Positions 37,024-48,670 are shown, counted from the first letter of the stretch. The stretch is 60,000 nucleotides of DNA from Symsagittifera roscoffensis (GCF_963678635.1 NC_087067.1:34625509-34685508), one strand, 5' to 3'. Made by a program: numbers and translations. The notes: generated by a model from the sequence alone, not told the origin.

Positions 37024-37379
37024 CTGAAACAAATATAGAAAAAGCAGATGAACAGTGTGAGTTTATAAAGTAAGGGTTGAAGGTATATTTCTATAATTTT
37101 TGAGAAAGGAGAAGACCGCCATATTTTAATCCTCATGAGCACGTTTTGAGTGTAAGTAATTGTCCTAGGTTTAGTTTCAGCCAAAAACGTTAGACATTTA
37201 GAGAAAAAAAATACTTGCGACTTGAAATTCCACCTGGATACTAACTACATTATCAAATCCCTGCACAATTGGCACAAAATTGAAACATTTAAATGATATG
37301 GTAATGCTAACGCACTAATTAATTTTTGGCACGCGAAATGTCACAGCATATCAGTTAGAGATTGGGACAGATAGAGAAT

Positions 37380-38480
37380 GAGGCGAATCAAAGATAGAAA
37401 ATGAGACAGATTCTGAGGACTGCGGTAGAGAGACGAATGAGACAGATCCTGTACTGAGATAGAGAGGGAGCTGACTGACTGCATTTGCACTAAAAATCAG
37501 TTTTCAAGTCAAAATATTTTCAAATATTAATTTAGTAACACTAGTTGAAGATTCTGAAATTCTCAACCTTACATGACATGAATGGCTTTATGACTCTGAT
37601 AAAGTACTGTACTATGAGGTAGAGGGGGAGTTGACTGACCGCGTTTGCACTAAAAAATCAGTTTTCTAATAAACACCTCGACAAAAAAAACCTAAAATTT
37701 GCTTGAGATTCTGAGTTTTTGAACCTTAGATGGATTATGACTGGCTTTATTACTATGATAAAAATAATGTACTACGAGGTAGAGAGGGAGCTCAATGACG
37801 CAATTGCACTAAAAACAATCCGTTTTTCCACGAAGAACCTAGTCATAATTTAATTCAGTAAAATGAGCTTGCGATACGAAATTTTGGAAGCTTAGACGAC
37901 TCATGAATAGCTTTGTGACTTCGCTCAAATACGGTACTATGAGGTAGAGAGGGAAATGTGTGATGGCATTTGCACTAGAAAAAAAACAGTTTTTTGATGT
38001 ACACCTAAATATTCGTAAATAAATTTTGTAACCCTATTTTGAGATTCTAAAACTCTGAACCTTAGATGACTGATGAGTGGATTTGTGCTTCGGAAAAAAT
38101 ATTGCAGTATGAAGTAGAGAGTGCTGCCCGACGAGGCATTTGCACTAAGAAAACAATTTTCTGATAAACACCTAATCAAAAAATAACCTAAAAAATAGTT
38201 TGAGATTCTGAAAATTTGAACCTTAGATGGCTGATCAATAGCTTCGTGATTCTGATAAAATACTGTAGTATGAGGTAGAGAGGGAGCTGACCGACCTTAT
38301 TTGCGCTAAAAAAAATTCTAAGAAACACCTAGTCGAAAAACAAACTAAATTTAGCTTCAGATTCTGAAATACTTTACTTTGAGATAGAGAGGGAAATGAG
38401 AGACAGCACTTGCAATAAAGAAAAACAGTTTTCTAAAGAAACCTAGTCAAAAAATAATTGAATAAAAAAATTTCAGATTT
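37380..38480. repeat. ~160-bp satellite array in the Artemis-like locus (copy 1)
   Basis: Tandem units marked by GAGGTAGAGAGGGAG at about 37616, 37776, 37941, 38111 and 38272, then a shortened unit at about 38381 (spacings 160, 165, 170, 161, 109). Each unit contains TTTGCACTAAAAA, CACCTAGTC, GAGATTCTGAAA, TTGAACCTTAGATG and TCTGATAAAATACTGTA. The array lies between the Artemis-like exons and the GC-rich exons, possibly within an intron. Confidence 0.85.
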
Positions 38481-38489
38481 GAGATTTTG

Positions 38490-38984
38490 AACCTTTAGGA
38501 CGAGGTTCCGACTTCAGGTTGGGATGACCCAGCGGTTCTTTGACCTCGGGCCCGATCCGGAAGATTCCTGATTGACGGCGCCGGACTCACTGGCTTTATT
38601 CTCCCACGACTGCGCCCCCGCCCGATCGATCAATTTTCTGGCATGCTGTCAACGGAGCCGTCGGAGTCTGATATAGTGCCGTTCAAAAGCCTTGCATGCC
38701 CCCAGCCCGCGCCCGCTCACCATAACGGCCCTACGCTGAACTGACCTCCTTGTCACTACTAGAAAAATCAGATTTGCTCATTAACACTGGTGGCTCCTCA
38801 TCCAAGCTCGGAACGGCAATACTGTCTCTACTTTTTTTTGGCAGTCATCCGACAACGTCGGTATCATCTTCAGTGAAATTTGTAAGCAAAGGTAAAATGG
38901 AGAAAGGGTTTGGAATTTCTTTTTTTGGTTTTCATTGTGAAGATTCAACTTAGTGGTCAATGGTGGAAAGGAGGGGTTGTTCAC
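38490..38984 (-). pseudogene. GC-rich acidic exons, unknown gene (copy 1)
   Basis: A GC-rich island in AT-rich surroundings. On the minus strand one frame reads RDSIAVPSLDEEPPVLMSK, followed by SDFSSSDKE (about 38850-38755). A second reads ARLLNGTISDSDGSVDSMPE (about 38700-38640). Both are conserved in the copy at 42.6-43.0 kb. The acidic Ser/Asp clusters resemble casein kinase 2 target regions, but no family is recognised. It may be the N-terminal part of the Artemis-like gene or a neighbour on the same strand. Confidence 0.4.
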
Positions 38985-39114
38985 CTGGCCCCAGTCTTAG
39001 TTAGTTTAACATAAACAAGGCTAAAGCAATTTTTACGAATTAAGTAATCGACTGAACGGCTCTAAATCATGCCGAGAGAAGGGTCACTCTGGCTGCCACC
39101 ATACCCCACCCTTC

Positions 39115-41160
39115 TAATTTAACAAGTTTTTCTCTAGTTGTGTTGACCAGGACAAAAAAAATCAATACAAAACGTTTAGAATTTCATAGGAGTGATTAGG
39201 GTTCAATTTATTGTTGCAAAAGATAGGCTCAAAATTTTCCACAAAAATTCAATCAAAAATTACGTCAAAAACAGGGTTAGTTCCTGGTTAAATTAGTTTT
39301 GTTGACTGCCAAAAAACTGTCATTTTTTCCATATAAATAAACGTTTTTTCATCAATTTGTAAGCAATTTGCGCAATTTTCATAGATTGTACCCGAGCCAA
39401 TTTTGTATTAAAATGATGGGCCCCTCCTGTGTTTTGCAATAATATAGCATCATTTTTAAGAGTAAAATTCTTAGCAGCTAATTAACTGGTCATTTTTGCC
39501 ATTACCCAACCCAATTTCAGAAAAGCAAGTTTTAATTTTTAAGCTTGTTTTCAGTTTCTTATAGTTTAATCAGCACTGCATAACAGAGACATTGAAAACG
39601 TGGCATCAGATCTTTGGAATCTTTTTTATATGTTTGAAAATCGGGGTAGTTTTTTTTATAAACGACAACAGATTTTGACATGATTTCATAATAGGTTATA
39701 AAAAGTTTTTCACTGTCAAAGATAACGTAAGTAATTGGTTGTCATAGTGTTCTTGTTATTTATATCATTAAAAAAGTAATACTTTATTGAGCCGCACCTA
39801 AGACAATTTGCGTTTATGATCAAGAGGTCAAAAATAATCCTATTACTGGAAACTGTTTGATTATATACTTTTTTCTCTCGATCAAAACTTGACTTTTCTG
39901 GTTAATATCAGGCAGACTTTTTAATCTAAATTTCCAAAGCTAACAAAAACGGTGTTGAGATACCTTTAGTTTTCAAATGAGATCAAACAATGTTCTAAAG
40001 CGTTAGTATCTAAGGTTCTCATATATTCAAACAATTCTGCTTTGGGAATGCTACATGTCGCCCAATGGTCAATGACGCCCAATTTTCCTCGAATAAGACT
40101 TACTTAAAGTAAAAAAAATTTCGTTTTTGGGGAAAATTTTAAACGAAAGCTCGCAAAAAAACAGACTGCATTAGGTTAAAACTGCTAAACTTCGAAGTGA
40201 GTTTCGTGTTCAACTAAAACATAACCAAAATCCTAAAATCATCTACTCCTTACAAAATAAACTTGGTTGCTCTTGTTGAGCAAACAAAAATCTGATAAAA
40301 AACACAAAACGGTACACGCTAAACTGTGCAATTTTTTGTCTCTAGATTATTGGATTCCGGTGAAAAATCTTTGAATATCTTTCAAAATGTAATTGGACTC
40401 CACAAAAAAATTTTCCGTGGGTTCCGCGTACAAATACCTCTAACCTAAATTTTGTCGGCATAATTGATTTGTTGCGGATTCCGCAACTGTACGTGAATTC
40501 CGCTGCTGTAAGTAGGTTCTGTAAAATGTAAGTGGAATCCACAAATGTAATTGGAGTCCGCAAATTTTGTAATAGAATCCGCAAACGTCAGCGGACTCCG
40601 CGATTTGTAAATGAATATAGCTTTTTTGTTTATTACTAAACTTCCATACGAACAAATAAAAGCTAGAGGTGGAAATTTTATCTACAGCAACGCGTAATTC
40701 GGAAGCAGGGACTCATTTATTGACAGCTGAATTCACGAACAATCTGAAAACATTGGTTAATTAAATAGGCGTGATGATCGGATGATTTTTTGTGATCGGA
40801 ATGCCATTTAGGCTTTTAAATGGTTTAAAATGGGTTTGAAATGGCAGTTCAGGGTTTGACATTGCATTTAGGGTTTTGAAATGGTTCACAAATTATCATC
40901 ACCTATCACATGGGATAATATGGTTGAGTTTGTTCAGAAATCATCATCACTAATCAGAGATGAGATGTTTTCAATAATTACTGGGATGAAGGACGACTCG
41001 ATTTTGTTTTTTGAAAGATGAACTGAAACATCCCCTGAAAACTGGGTTAAAAGTTTCTCTTTTTAAAAAAGCTGAAAAGAAAAATTTATACAAGCGGTGA
41101 AAAACACAGTTTGAAAAATAAACAATTATTGTTTTTTTAAAATGTTGAGCAAAATGTTCA
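39115..41160. repeat. Unit U3, partial copy of the 4.36-kb repeat
   Basis: Matches U1 from about 29030 and U2 from about 33130, beginning TTTAACAAGTTTTTCTCTAG and GTGTTGACCAGGAC. It contains the GGATTCCGC-type array (about 40470-40610) and ends at TGTTGAGCAAAATGTTC, where Artemis-like copy 2 begins. It lacks the Pro/Thr-rich left part and has a deletion near 40070 relative to U1. Confidence 0.8.
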
Positions 41161-41164
41161 AACA

Positions 41165-41440
41165 TTCATTGTTTTCTCTCTATCTGAATCCAGTGGTATT
41201 ATAAATGTAGTTGGAAGAAGATAAAGCGGCAATGCACTCAAGTTTCTGACAAAAAATTTTTCGGTTATAGTGCTTTAACCTGACGAAGAGCTCAGGTTCA
41301 TCAAGGCTCACCGTGTAACCTAATGACAGTGCTAAAGAAAATCAACCGTAGATTTGAGGTTCTCATCATTGACGCAGTCAATTGGAACCCCAGGAAATTC
41401 TGACAAAAGTATAGAAAAGAAAGCAGGTGAACAGTGGGTT
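41165..41440 (-). pseudogene. Artemis-like exon, degraded (copy 2)
   Basis: Parallel to 36765-37080 base by base: the block from ATCTGAATCCAGTGG through GCGGCAATGCACTCAAG, GAAGAGCTCAGGTTCATC and TTTGAGGTTCTCA to the exon start. Translation still shows IDCVNDENLKSTVDFL, but the HxHxDH motif has been destroyed and stops follow. The downstream exon with YIDTT is absent. Clearly non-functional. Confidence 0.7.
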
Positions 41441-41990
41441 AATTAAGTGAGGATTGAAGATTTATTTCTTTTTTTTTTCAGAAGGGAGAAGATCACCATA
41501 TTTTGCTCCTCATGAGCCCATTTCGAAAGTAAACAATTATTTTAGGTTTACTTACAATCAAAAAGATTATGATTTTTAGACGCATAAATAACGTGACATA
41601 CGTGGAACCGAAAAACGACTACAATTAGGCTCAGTTAGAGCAAATTTTATCAAATCAGAAAAAAAAACATACTTCTAAATTTTTATTCCAGCTGGATACT
41701 ACTTACATCATCAAATCGCCGCATCATTGGCACCAAAAAGAAACATTTAAATGACATGGTAATGCTAAAGCACTAATAGAGATTTAGCATCAGAAATGCC
41801 ACAGCATGAAGCAAAATGACTCCGGCAATATAGTTTTGGCACAAGAAACTCAAGTAATACTACAGTTTTAGAGAGATAGAGATTGAGACATATGAGATAG
41901 AGAATAGAACAGATAGAGAATAAGTCAAATGAGAGTCAGAATGAGAGACCGTTTGAAACGTAAGAGAAAAAATGGGACAGTTCCTGAAGA
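41441..41990. other. Diverged duplicate of the Artemis 5' intron region
   Basis: No gene. The sequence resembles 37070-37440 (AGAAGATCACCATATTTTGCTCCTCATGAGC; GGTAATGCTAAAGCACTAAT; GAGATAGAGA purine-rich runs at 41870-41960), so it belongs to the duplicated locus. Confidence 0.6.
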
Positions 41991-42513
41991 TTGCGGTAGA
42001 TTGAAGAATGAGACACATCCTGTACTGAGGTAGAGAGCGAGCCGACTGACGGCATGTGCAATACAAAATCGAGTTTCTAAAAAACGCTTTATATTAATAA
42101 ATTAATTTAAAAACAAACATTTGAGATTCTGAAGTTTTGAACCTTAGATGACTGATTACCAGCTCTATGACTCTGATAAAATACTGTAGTACGAGGTAGA
42201 GAGGGAACTGACGAACATCTAGTCAAAAAATAAACTAAAATTAGCTTGAGATCCTGAAACTTTGAACTTTTGATGACTGATGACTGGCTTTATGACTCTG
42301 ATAAAATACTGTACTATGAGGTGGAGAAGGATGTGACTGACGGCATTTGCAGCAAAAAAAACAGTTTCCTAATAATCTTCTATTCATGAAATAATTTAGT
42401 AAAATTAGTTTGAGATTCTGAAATTTTGAACCTTAGATCGCTGATGGCAGAACTTTGTGAATCTGATCAAAAAAAGTAGTATGAGGTATATGAGGAGCTG
42501 CTGACTGACATTT

Positions 42514-42556
<43 letters not shown>

Positions 42557-42630
42557 TTCACACACACACACAAAAAAAAACAGTTTTCTGATAAACTAGT
42601 CAGAAAAAGTTTTTGTAATATAATTTTAGA
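41990..42630. repeat. ~160-bp satellite array (copy 2) with a CA microsatellite
   Basis: Four units marked by GAGGTAGAGAG-like sequence near 42027, 42193, 42317 and 42483 (spacings 166, 124, 166), with the same internal motifs as 37380-38480. The last unit is interrupted by an (AC)n microsatellite at about 42515-42571. The plus-strand ORF at 42512-42724 over this microsatellite (His/Thr repeats) is not a gene. Confidence 0.85.
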
Positions 42631-42634
42631 TTTG

Positions 42635-43243
42635 AGATCTAGAATCTCTAGGACGGGGGTCCGACATCAGGTTCTGATGACCCAGCGTTTCTTCGGCCTC
42701 GGGCCCGGCTTGGCAGAATCCTGACTGACGGCGCCTATTTCAATGGCGCTGTTCTCCCACGGCAGCGCCCGCGCCCGATCAACCTGGCATACTTTCATCA
42801 GAGTCGTCGGAGTCTAATATAGTGCCGTTTCGAAGCCTTGCATGCGCCCGCCCGCGCCCCCGCCTTCGTCTTTTTTAGAAAAGTCCGATATGCTCATTAA
42901 TACTGCCTGCTCCTCGTCCGAGCTCGGAACGGCAATACTGTTTCTACTTCCATTTGGTCGTCATGCGACTTAGTCTCCGGTACAAACAAAATCTCCTCCT
43001 CGTTGTCGGTATCCGCTTTAGAGACACTTCTCAACAAAGTTAAAACATGATTGATATGGAGGAAGGGGTTGGACTTTTTAGGTGGTTTTTATAAGGGTAA
43101 GTGAACCGACTGAACGACTCTAAATCACGCCGACAGAAAGGGTACTTTGGCTGCCACCCATTCTCCACCATTCGCAACAAACCATGCACAGCGTATCTGC
43201 AACATGCCCTTCGTGGATTTGAAAAAATCTTCCCTCTGCGCAA
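42635..43243 (-). pseudogene. GC-rich acidic exons, unknown gene (copy 2)
   Basis: A duplicate of 38490-39110. Minus-strand frames read RNSIAVPSSDEEQAVLMSI, then SDFSKKDEGGG, and ARLRNGTILDSDDSDESMP. A further conserved block at 43090-43180 reads LRMVENGWQPKYPFCRRDLE. Copy 1 has lost parts of this last block. Peptide-level conservation between the copies supports former coding function, but no complete reading frame could be built. Confidence 0.4.
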
Positions 43244-43531
43244 CGTATAGGATATATTTCTTGATATTCGCAGGCAATTTCAGTCAGTCAGAAAGAGGAT
43301 CCTATGTTTTCTGAAAATCGGTAATTCAGTTAGTGACTGAGACTGCATGGTGAAATTTAGGATCACATTTTATATTTGTTAGAAAAAAACTGCTTCCAAA
43401 AGTCAATTACTAAGTTTAGACATTTTAATTGAGAAAAAAAAAACAATATCAAATCCGGTATCAAATGGCTATCAAAATTGGTATCAGTCTTCATTCCCGT
43501 TTGACTGATATCGAGGCGGGTAATGCTCCCA

Positions 43532-45572
43532 CTAACAATGCTCCTCAGGCCCACGATGGTGTTGGAACAGACTTCCCACTTTTTCTTTATTCGCCAGCTT
43601 CTCCTTAGTTTCTGGCTAAAAAAAAGCAAAATTATCAAATTTTAGTATGTGAAATTGAAATGAGTGATCTTCACTTTTCGCGACGAATGGAGTAATTCAG
43701 TATAAGTATTGATGAAACTCAGTTCTCGGAACCAAAAAAAGAATTTCAAAAATTTGCAATTAAAGTGGGTGCATTTTCGGGTTACGGAAGTAAGCAATTC
43801 AATTTAAGGGATGAACTTCGGTCAGAGGTACTTACGCAATTTTTTTTGGCAATGTGATTTTCTAAGGATTTCTCGTGCGCCTTCAGAATACTCCTGACTT
43901 CCTTCAGATCTTCTAATTCTTGCGGTTGTATCGTTTCTCTGGTGGTATAAAAATATATTTTCTGTTTTCAATTATTTCAACAAAATTATGTCAATTTAAT
44001 CCTTGATACTAACCACAGATGCACCCGAAGCTCATTCAGAACCAACATCGGAAAAGCAGGGTAGCAGCTGCTGAAGGGCTCTTCGTCTTTCCACTCTTGT
44101 CGAAAAACTCTTGCAGCCGTCGCCAGGTGTCCAATATGGATGGAATTGATACCAAGATTCACTGACTCTGAGTATGTTTGAACCATGTGTATCATGCCAG
44201 CTGGCATAACGAGAGCCTGATGATCTGTCAGAACAACTTTCTGACAACCTCCAGCATCACACTGAGGGTCATCTCTGGGAAACATCGGTTTTCAACCCAA
44301 AGATTGCTGCTCCAGCTACTCCTGGAAGAACTGCTGATTGTTGACCGACGGGGCCATCAAATGAAATTTCGTACAGCCTAAAAGAAAAAGGAACTCTATA
44401 GAACAGATTACTATATTTCGCTGGAAATATTGTACAGGAAATTAAGTTTTACCTTCCACTAAAATGAACAACACAGATGTACCAGAGAAATCTCGATGAG
44501 TTGCTGTTACTGCACCAGCCTGCGATTAAAACCCGTAGCTTGAATCCTACCTTTGTACTTCTGTCTTCTCCAACTTCTTCTTATGTATGTGTGCCAACGA
44601 CGCAACCGTGACTGCTTTTGAACATCAGCTGGCTAAAGTGATTGTATAAGTTCCTAAGGTTAAACACAAATGTGAGATTAATTTTATTTGAAAACTGAAC
44701 CACTCGGTGATCAATTGGAGTCTAATTACTTCAAAAACAGATTATCTTTACCGTTAAGCTATACAGTCTAGGTCTGAGTTCCTCGGCGTATTCCTTCAAA
44801 GTTTCATCAATAAATTTGCCCCCACATAATCCGCTGTGAAACTGGCAACTATCCGCAGGCCCTGTTAGTTGGCTTTTCAAACACTTGATGGATTTAGCCT
44901 ATGGAACCAAAAAGGCTCTCTGTTGACCAGTAAACCAGTCTGACTGAATCCAGTTGACAAGTTCAACCGCAGGCTCGCATTGTATTAGATTTAAAGCAGA
45001 CGTAATCTAACAAAACACAAGAAAAAATTCGTGCTCCAGAAGCTGACCGAAACCACGCCAAAACTCTGCCCTTCTTCCCGAGAGCTTCTGGTTTCTGTAT
45101 CCGTACCAGAGGAAGCCGTTGATCTGACTTCAGATCCGCGTCAACCAGATGAAGTGGCGAAATAGAGCCTGGTAGAGGAAATGGCAAAATAAATTCTGAT
45201 ACGAGAGGAAGTAGATCTGGTCTCAGACACGGTCGATTCGGTACCTCGGGAAGTGGTACCATCTTAATTGGTGCAGCTGGCGCACCAATGGGCAACTGAC
45301 CGGTGACTTCCGAGGTATGTTCATTGTTAGTACTGGTGACTTCTGGAGCAGTACCTGTAGTACCAACGGTGACTGAAGCAGTACCCTTGGAGATTTGGTC
45401 GTCATTCAGTGAGCTCGAGGGCTAAGACAGTGCTGCTTAATTCATTGCAGATTAGTGGGTGTGTACAGTTATAAATTATTACCAAAATACTAAAAAAAAA
45501 TCATAAAATTACCAAAATAAGTGCGGCTGAAACTTTTGTCATATGTTGCAGCTTGTAGGAGGTGGTCGAATC
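43532..45572 (-). CDS. JmjC-domain histone demethylase, KDM2/KDM7-like, nine exons resolved
   Basis: A minus-strand gene of a Fe(II)/2-oxoglutarate-dependent JmjC enzyme, probably a nuclear histone-lysine demethylase. Exons, 5' to 3': 45572-45513, 45421-45065, 45006-44928, 44861-44752, 44519-44453, 44377-44320, 44274-44010, 43961-43836 and 43615-43532 (TAG). All junctions are GT-AG and in phase, giving about 401 codons. Introns measure 45, 48, 58, 66, 75, 91, 220, 232 and so on. A Pro/Thr-rich linker comes first, then EPAVELVNWIQSDWF (KDM2-like helix), then ATHRDFSGTSV with Fe ligands H and D and the 2OG-binding Thr, then CTKFHLMAP with the 2OG Lys, then LVMPAGMIHMVQ with the third Fe ligand His. 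A C-terminal helical part follows (ELEDLKEVRSILKAHEKS). In-frame stops in the unspliced DNA fall inside introns. The true 5' end is not fixed. Catalytic residues are intact. Confidence 0.75.
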
Positions 45573-46195
45573 CTGCTAGTTTAGTTCCTGCTCGCACCAG
45601 GAGGTCGTCGCATAAAGCATTCAGCACGGTTCATATTTGATCCAGGTCGTCCTGCTCACCGTCATGGTCTTGGTCGTCTTTCAACTGTTTTCCAACGCAA
45701 TTCTAATGCTAGTCCGTCTTGTCGTCTGCCATGTCGTTTTCGTGATACTATCTAGTTGCGCGGACGTGGTCTGATTTAGTTGGCATAGTGCTAAAACAGT
45801 TTGAATACGGAATCAAATATCAATTAGATCGATGGGTTTGTATCTTTCTCAAAAATTACATGTTCACTCACTCTGCTTACCGTCAATTTTACCCTCGCAG
45901 ATCAAATTTGCCCTGCTCTGATTCGCTCTGAATGGTGATAGGGACCCCTCAAAGTGTCCCGCACAAAGTCATAATTTTTCCTTGTGTCAAAGATAAGCTT
46001 CCGTTTGAGCCCAGATCTTCGATTGGCTCTTATCCTTTTCCAGCATGCAGGCGACATCAAATGCTTCGCATTTCTGTAGCAGTCGATGATGCCATCCGTG
46101 CCACAGAACATGCAAGTCAACTTCTTCAGTTTCTCTTCCCTCTTCTCGCATCGCCATTCAGCAAAGTTACGGAACATAGTGCTTTTTGCGAAAAA
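45573..46195 (-). CDS. Probable upstream exons of the JmjC gene or a separate zinc-binding protein
   Basis: Minus-strand exon-like block 46195-45902 (acceptor cgacctacag) encodes FRNFAEWRCEKREEKLKK, then LTCMFCGTDGIIDCYRNAKH and MSPACWKRIRANRRS. The CxxC...C...C spacing suggests a zinc-binding module, but it does not match PHD or CXXC fingers exactly. A second coding-like, acidic block lies near 45740-45640 (KDDQDHDGEQDDLDQ). Donors at about 45892 (GACG|GTAAGC) and 45652 (GACG|GTGAGC) are visible, but the phases to the resolved exons could not be reconciled. Given orientation and proximity they most likely form the N-terminus of the JmjC gene. Confidence 0.45.
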
Positions 46196-48490
46196 CTGTA
46201 GGTCGCATTTTGAAACGAAAAGAAAAACAAACTCAATCAAGGATTAAAAATGAAATTTGAATAAATTGGCTTTTTGTTCCTTCGCCCCATTATCAAAGTT
46301 TTCTAATAAATTTTTTTCACCTTACCTGAATGTTACAAAAGCTAGTATCAAGACTAGTTATGCTATGACATTGTTAGCCCTCGTTAAAAATGCCCTCTTT
46401 AAAACATAAAATTGATTCATATGTGAGGTAGTGGGAAAAGGAAAAGGAGCCGATAAATGTTAGTGGAATCCGCCAACTCTGAATTCCTGTTTAATTAGAA
46501 TCGGGGATCAGTTCTTGGATCATTTGCCACATCAAATTTGTGAATATATATCCCTTTAGCTTGTGAAGTTGACCCCAATTATGAAACGCGAACCATATTT
46601 GTGAAATGGATGGTGAAAACCGATTCCTAATTTTTAGTATGATTTAAATTTATTTTTTAAAGGTCTTAAGGCGACGATAACTTTAAAAGACGTTTGCTTT
46701 TGTACCAAACTCTTGTTTTCTATTTATATTCTCTACCTCTAGGCCAACAATTATAAAACTATTTTATTACGTTTCTAAAAATTGATTACTCTTAAATAAC
46801 CAGTTTTCTTTAAAACTGTAAAAAAAAATTGACACTTGAAGAAAAATGATTAAGGAAAATGATGTAACATCTGATTGATCGCAATGATGATATAGAAATC
46901 AATTCAAAATAAATTTCAAACCAGATTCAGAAAGAATTGTAGATTGAATTTGAAACAAATTCGAACATTATGTAGGGCCAACCGCCGTGCAACCTCTACC
47001 GCTAAGTGACCTACCGTAGAGCCTCTTTTGGACCTTCTGTATTAAAAACTGTTTTTACAGAACATACATTATGAAGATTAGTTAAATTATCATCTGAAAA
47101 TTGATTTTAATTATTTCACAAAAAAACGGTTCTGGATCTTGTATCTTGTTAGCTACATCCCCTTATGGTACCTTGTAACGATTATCCCCCTATAAAGATA
47201 AAATTGAACGGTTAACCATATACGATTTTGTACCTTGTTAACAAAAAGGTTGTTGCAATAGGGGCAGAAATAGTTAACAATATCCCGGTTCTCTCCCCCA
47301 TAAATTCATTGGGGGGAGGGAGATTGTACAGTTGATCCCCATATCCCAACTATTGCTAGTAATTGGATTTTGCAGAACTGCAGCAACTAGCGATTGTCAA
47401 TATTTGAGATTTTGGAGATTTGCATCAAACGACCGATTATCAGTATTTAGAAGGGTTTTGCAGAACTGCAACGAACTATTATCACTGTTTGCGATTCCGC
47501 ACGGAAGTGTTCAAATTTTTTTGCTCCAAGTTTGTTTGATAGGCTAACGGTCAGCATATTGAGATTTTCTCATTGAGTTAAACTTTGAACTGCAACTAAT
47601 GGCAGTGTTTGATATTTTGCAAAACCAAAACGACTTAATTCAGGTTTTGGGAGGGGCAAAAGACTAAATGGCGCCATTACACATAAAACTTCTTGTCAGT
47701 ATTTGAGATTTTGCAAAACTAGAAGAAACTATTTCAGTACTTGGGATATGCAATGGATTAAATGGCGCCAGTACCCATTAAAGTTTCTGTCACTATTTGA
47801 GTTTTCGCAAAACTACGGATTTTTTTGTATTTGAGATGGGCAAGAAAGAAACGACGCCCTTACACTTCTAATTCAGAAATGATCAAATGATTTGTGATTC
47901 ATTTACTGTAAAGTTGTCTGTATTTCAGAGGAGGAAACCTATTATCCACAACTTTTTGGGCCATTTAATAACCAAAATATTGGGCCATTTAATAGAAAAA
48001 AAGTACCGCATGAATTCACGTTTGCCAGTTTCCGCCGCCCCACTCTCTCATCCCTGTAACAATTCGCCTTGGATAGTTACTAGGTATCTAAACTGAGAAG
48101 TTAGAATTATTGATCTATTCCGATTAACATAATTAACCATTTGAGGAGCGTATGATAATCACAGATTATGAAATCTAACACTTGAAAACCAATTATTCAG
48201 CAATGTAAATAAAACTCGAGAAATAATTAGTGACTTTTTTAATTAACAGCTTACAAAAGATCGAAACAAATATCGACTCTAGTTGGCTCTGAAGTCTATC
48301 CGCTGGCTATGAAGTTTAACCCATCTTTGGCCCAGTTAAGTTTAGCCTTAAACGTTACACCGTGTTTTATAGGCAATTGTTTTTCCCATTAAGCACATTG
48401 GTAGTTACGGAATAATGTGGAAAACTTGAATAACATCATCTTCATTCATTCATCACTGCAACATTTTCGTGTTCAGTTTCCCACAATCAA
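46196..48490. other. Intergenic region with a degenerate minisatellite
   Basis: No gene recognised. At about 47340-47830 units of roughly 60-80 bp recur, built from ATTTGAGATTTTGC, AAAACTGCAACGAACTA and TTAAATGGCGCCA. Around 47150-47290 are GTTAAC-containing sequences related, in reverse orientation, to the inverted-repeat element at 52.5 kb. A stray GGAATCCGCC core (46460) recalls the U minisatellite. Confidence 0.5.
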
Positions 48491-48494
48491 TTCT

Positions 48495-48670
48495 GACAAA
48501 CAAATCGACATGAATCGACACAAGCTGATACATGCATCGACATCCGACTCAACGTAGAAACCGACTAGCAAATCGACACGAAACGACACAAACAAACATC
48601 CGAATCGAAAGGCAAACTAACCGACATACGAATCGACATACAAACCGACATACGACACGCCCGATACGAC
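48495..48670. repeat. Degenerate short tandem repeat, CGACATxCGAATCGACA type
   Basis: About 175 bp of imperfect ~10-bp units (AATCGACA, AACCGACA, ACATACG). The ORFs here on both strands (Arg/His/Thr-rich plus, Ser/Cys/Arg-rich minus) are by-products of the repeat. Confidence 0.75.

Noticed and set aside
42512-42724. ORF with long His/Thr repeats
   Set aside because: It is a translation of an (AC)n microsatellite.
44275-44340. Premature stops (TAG, TGA) in the JmjC frame, taken first as signs of a pseudogene
   Set aside because: A 45-nt GT-AG intron removes both stops and preserves phase; the TAG near 44899 likewise falls in a 66-nt intron.
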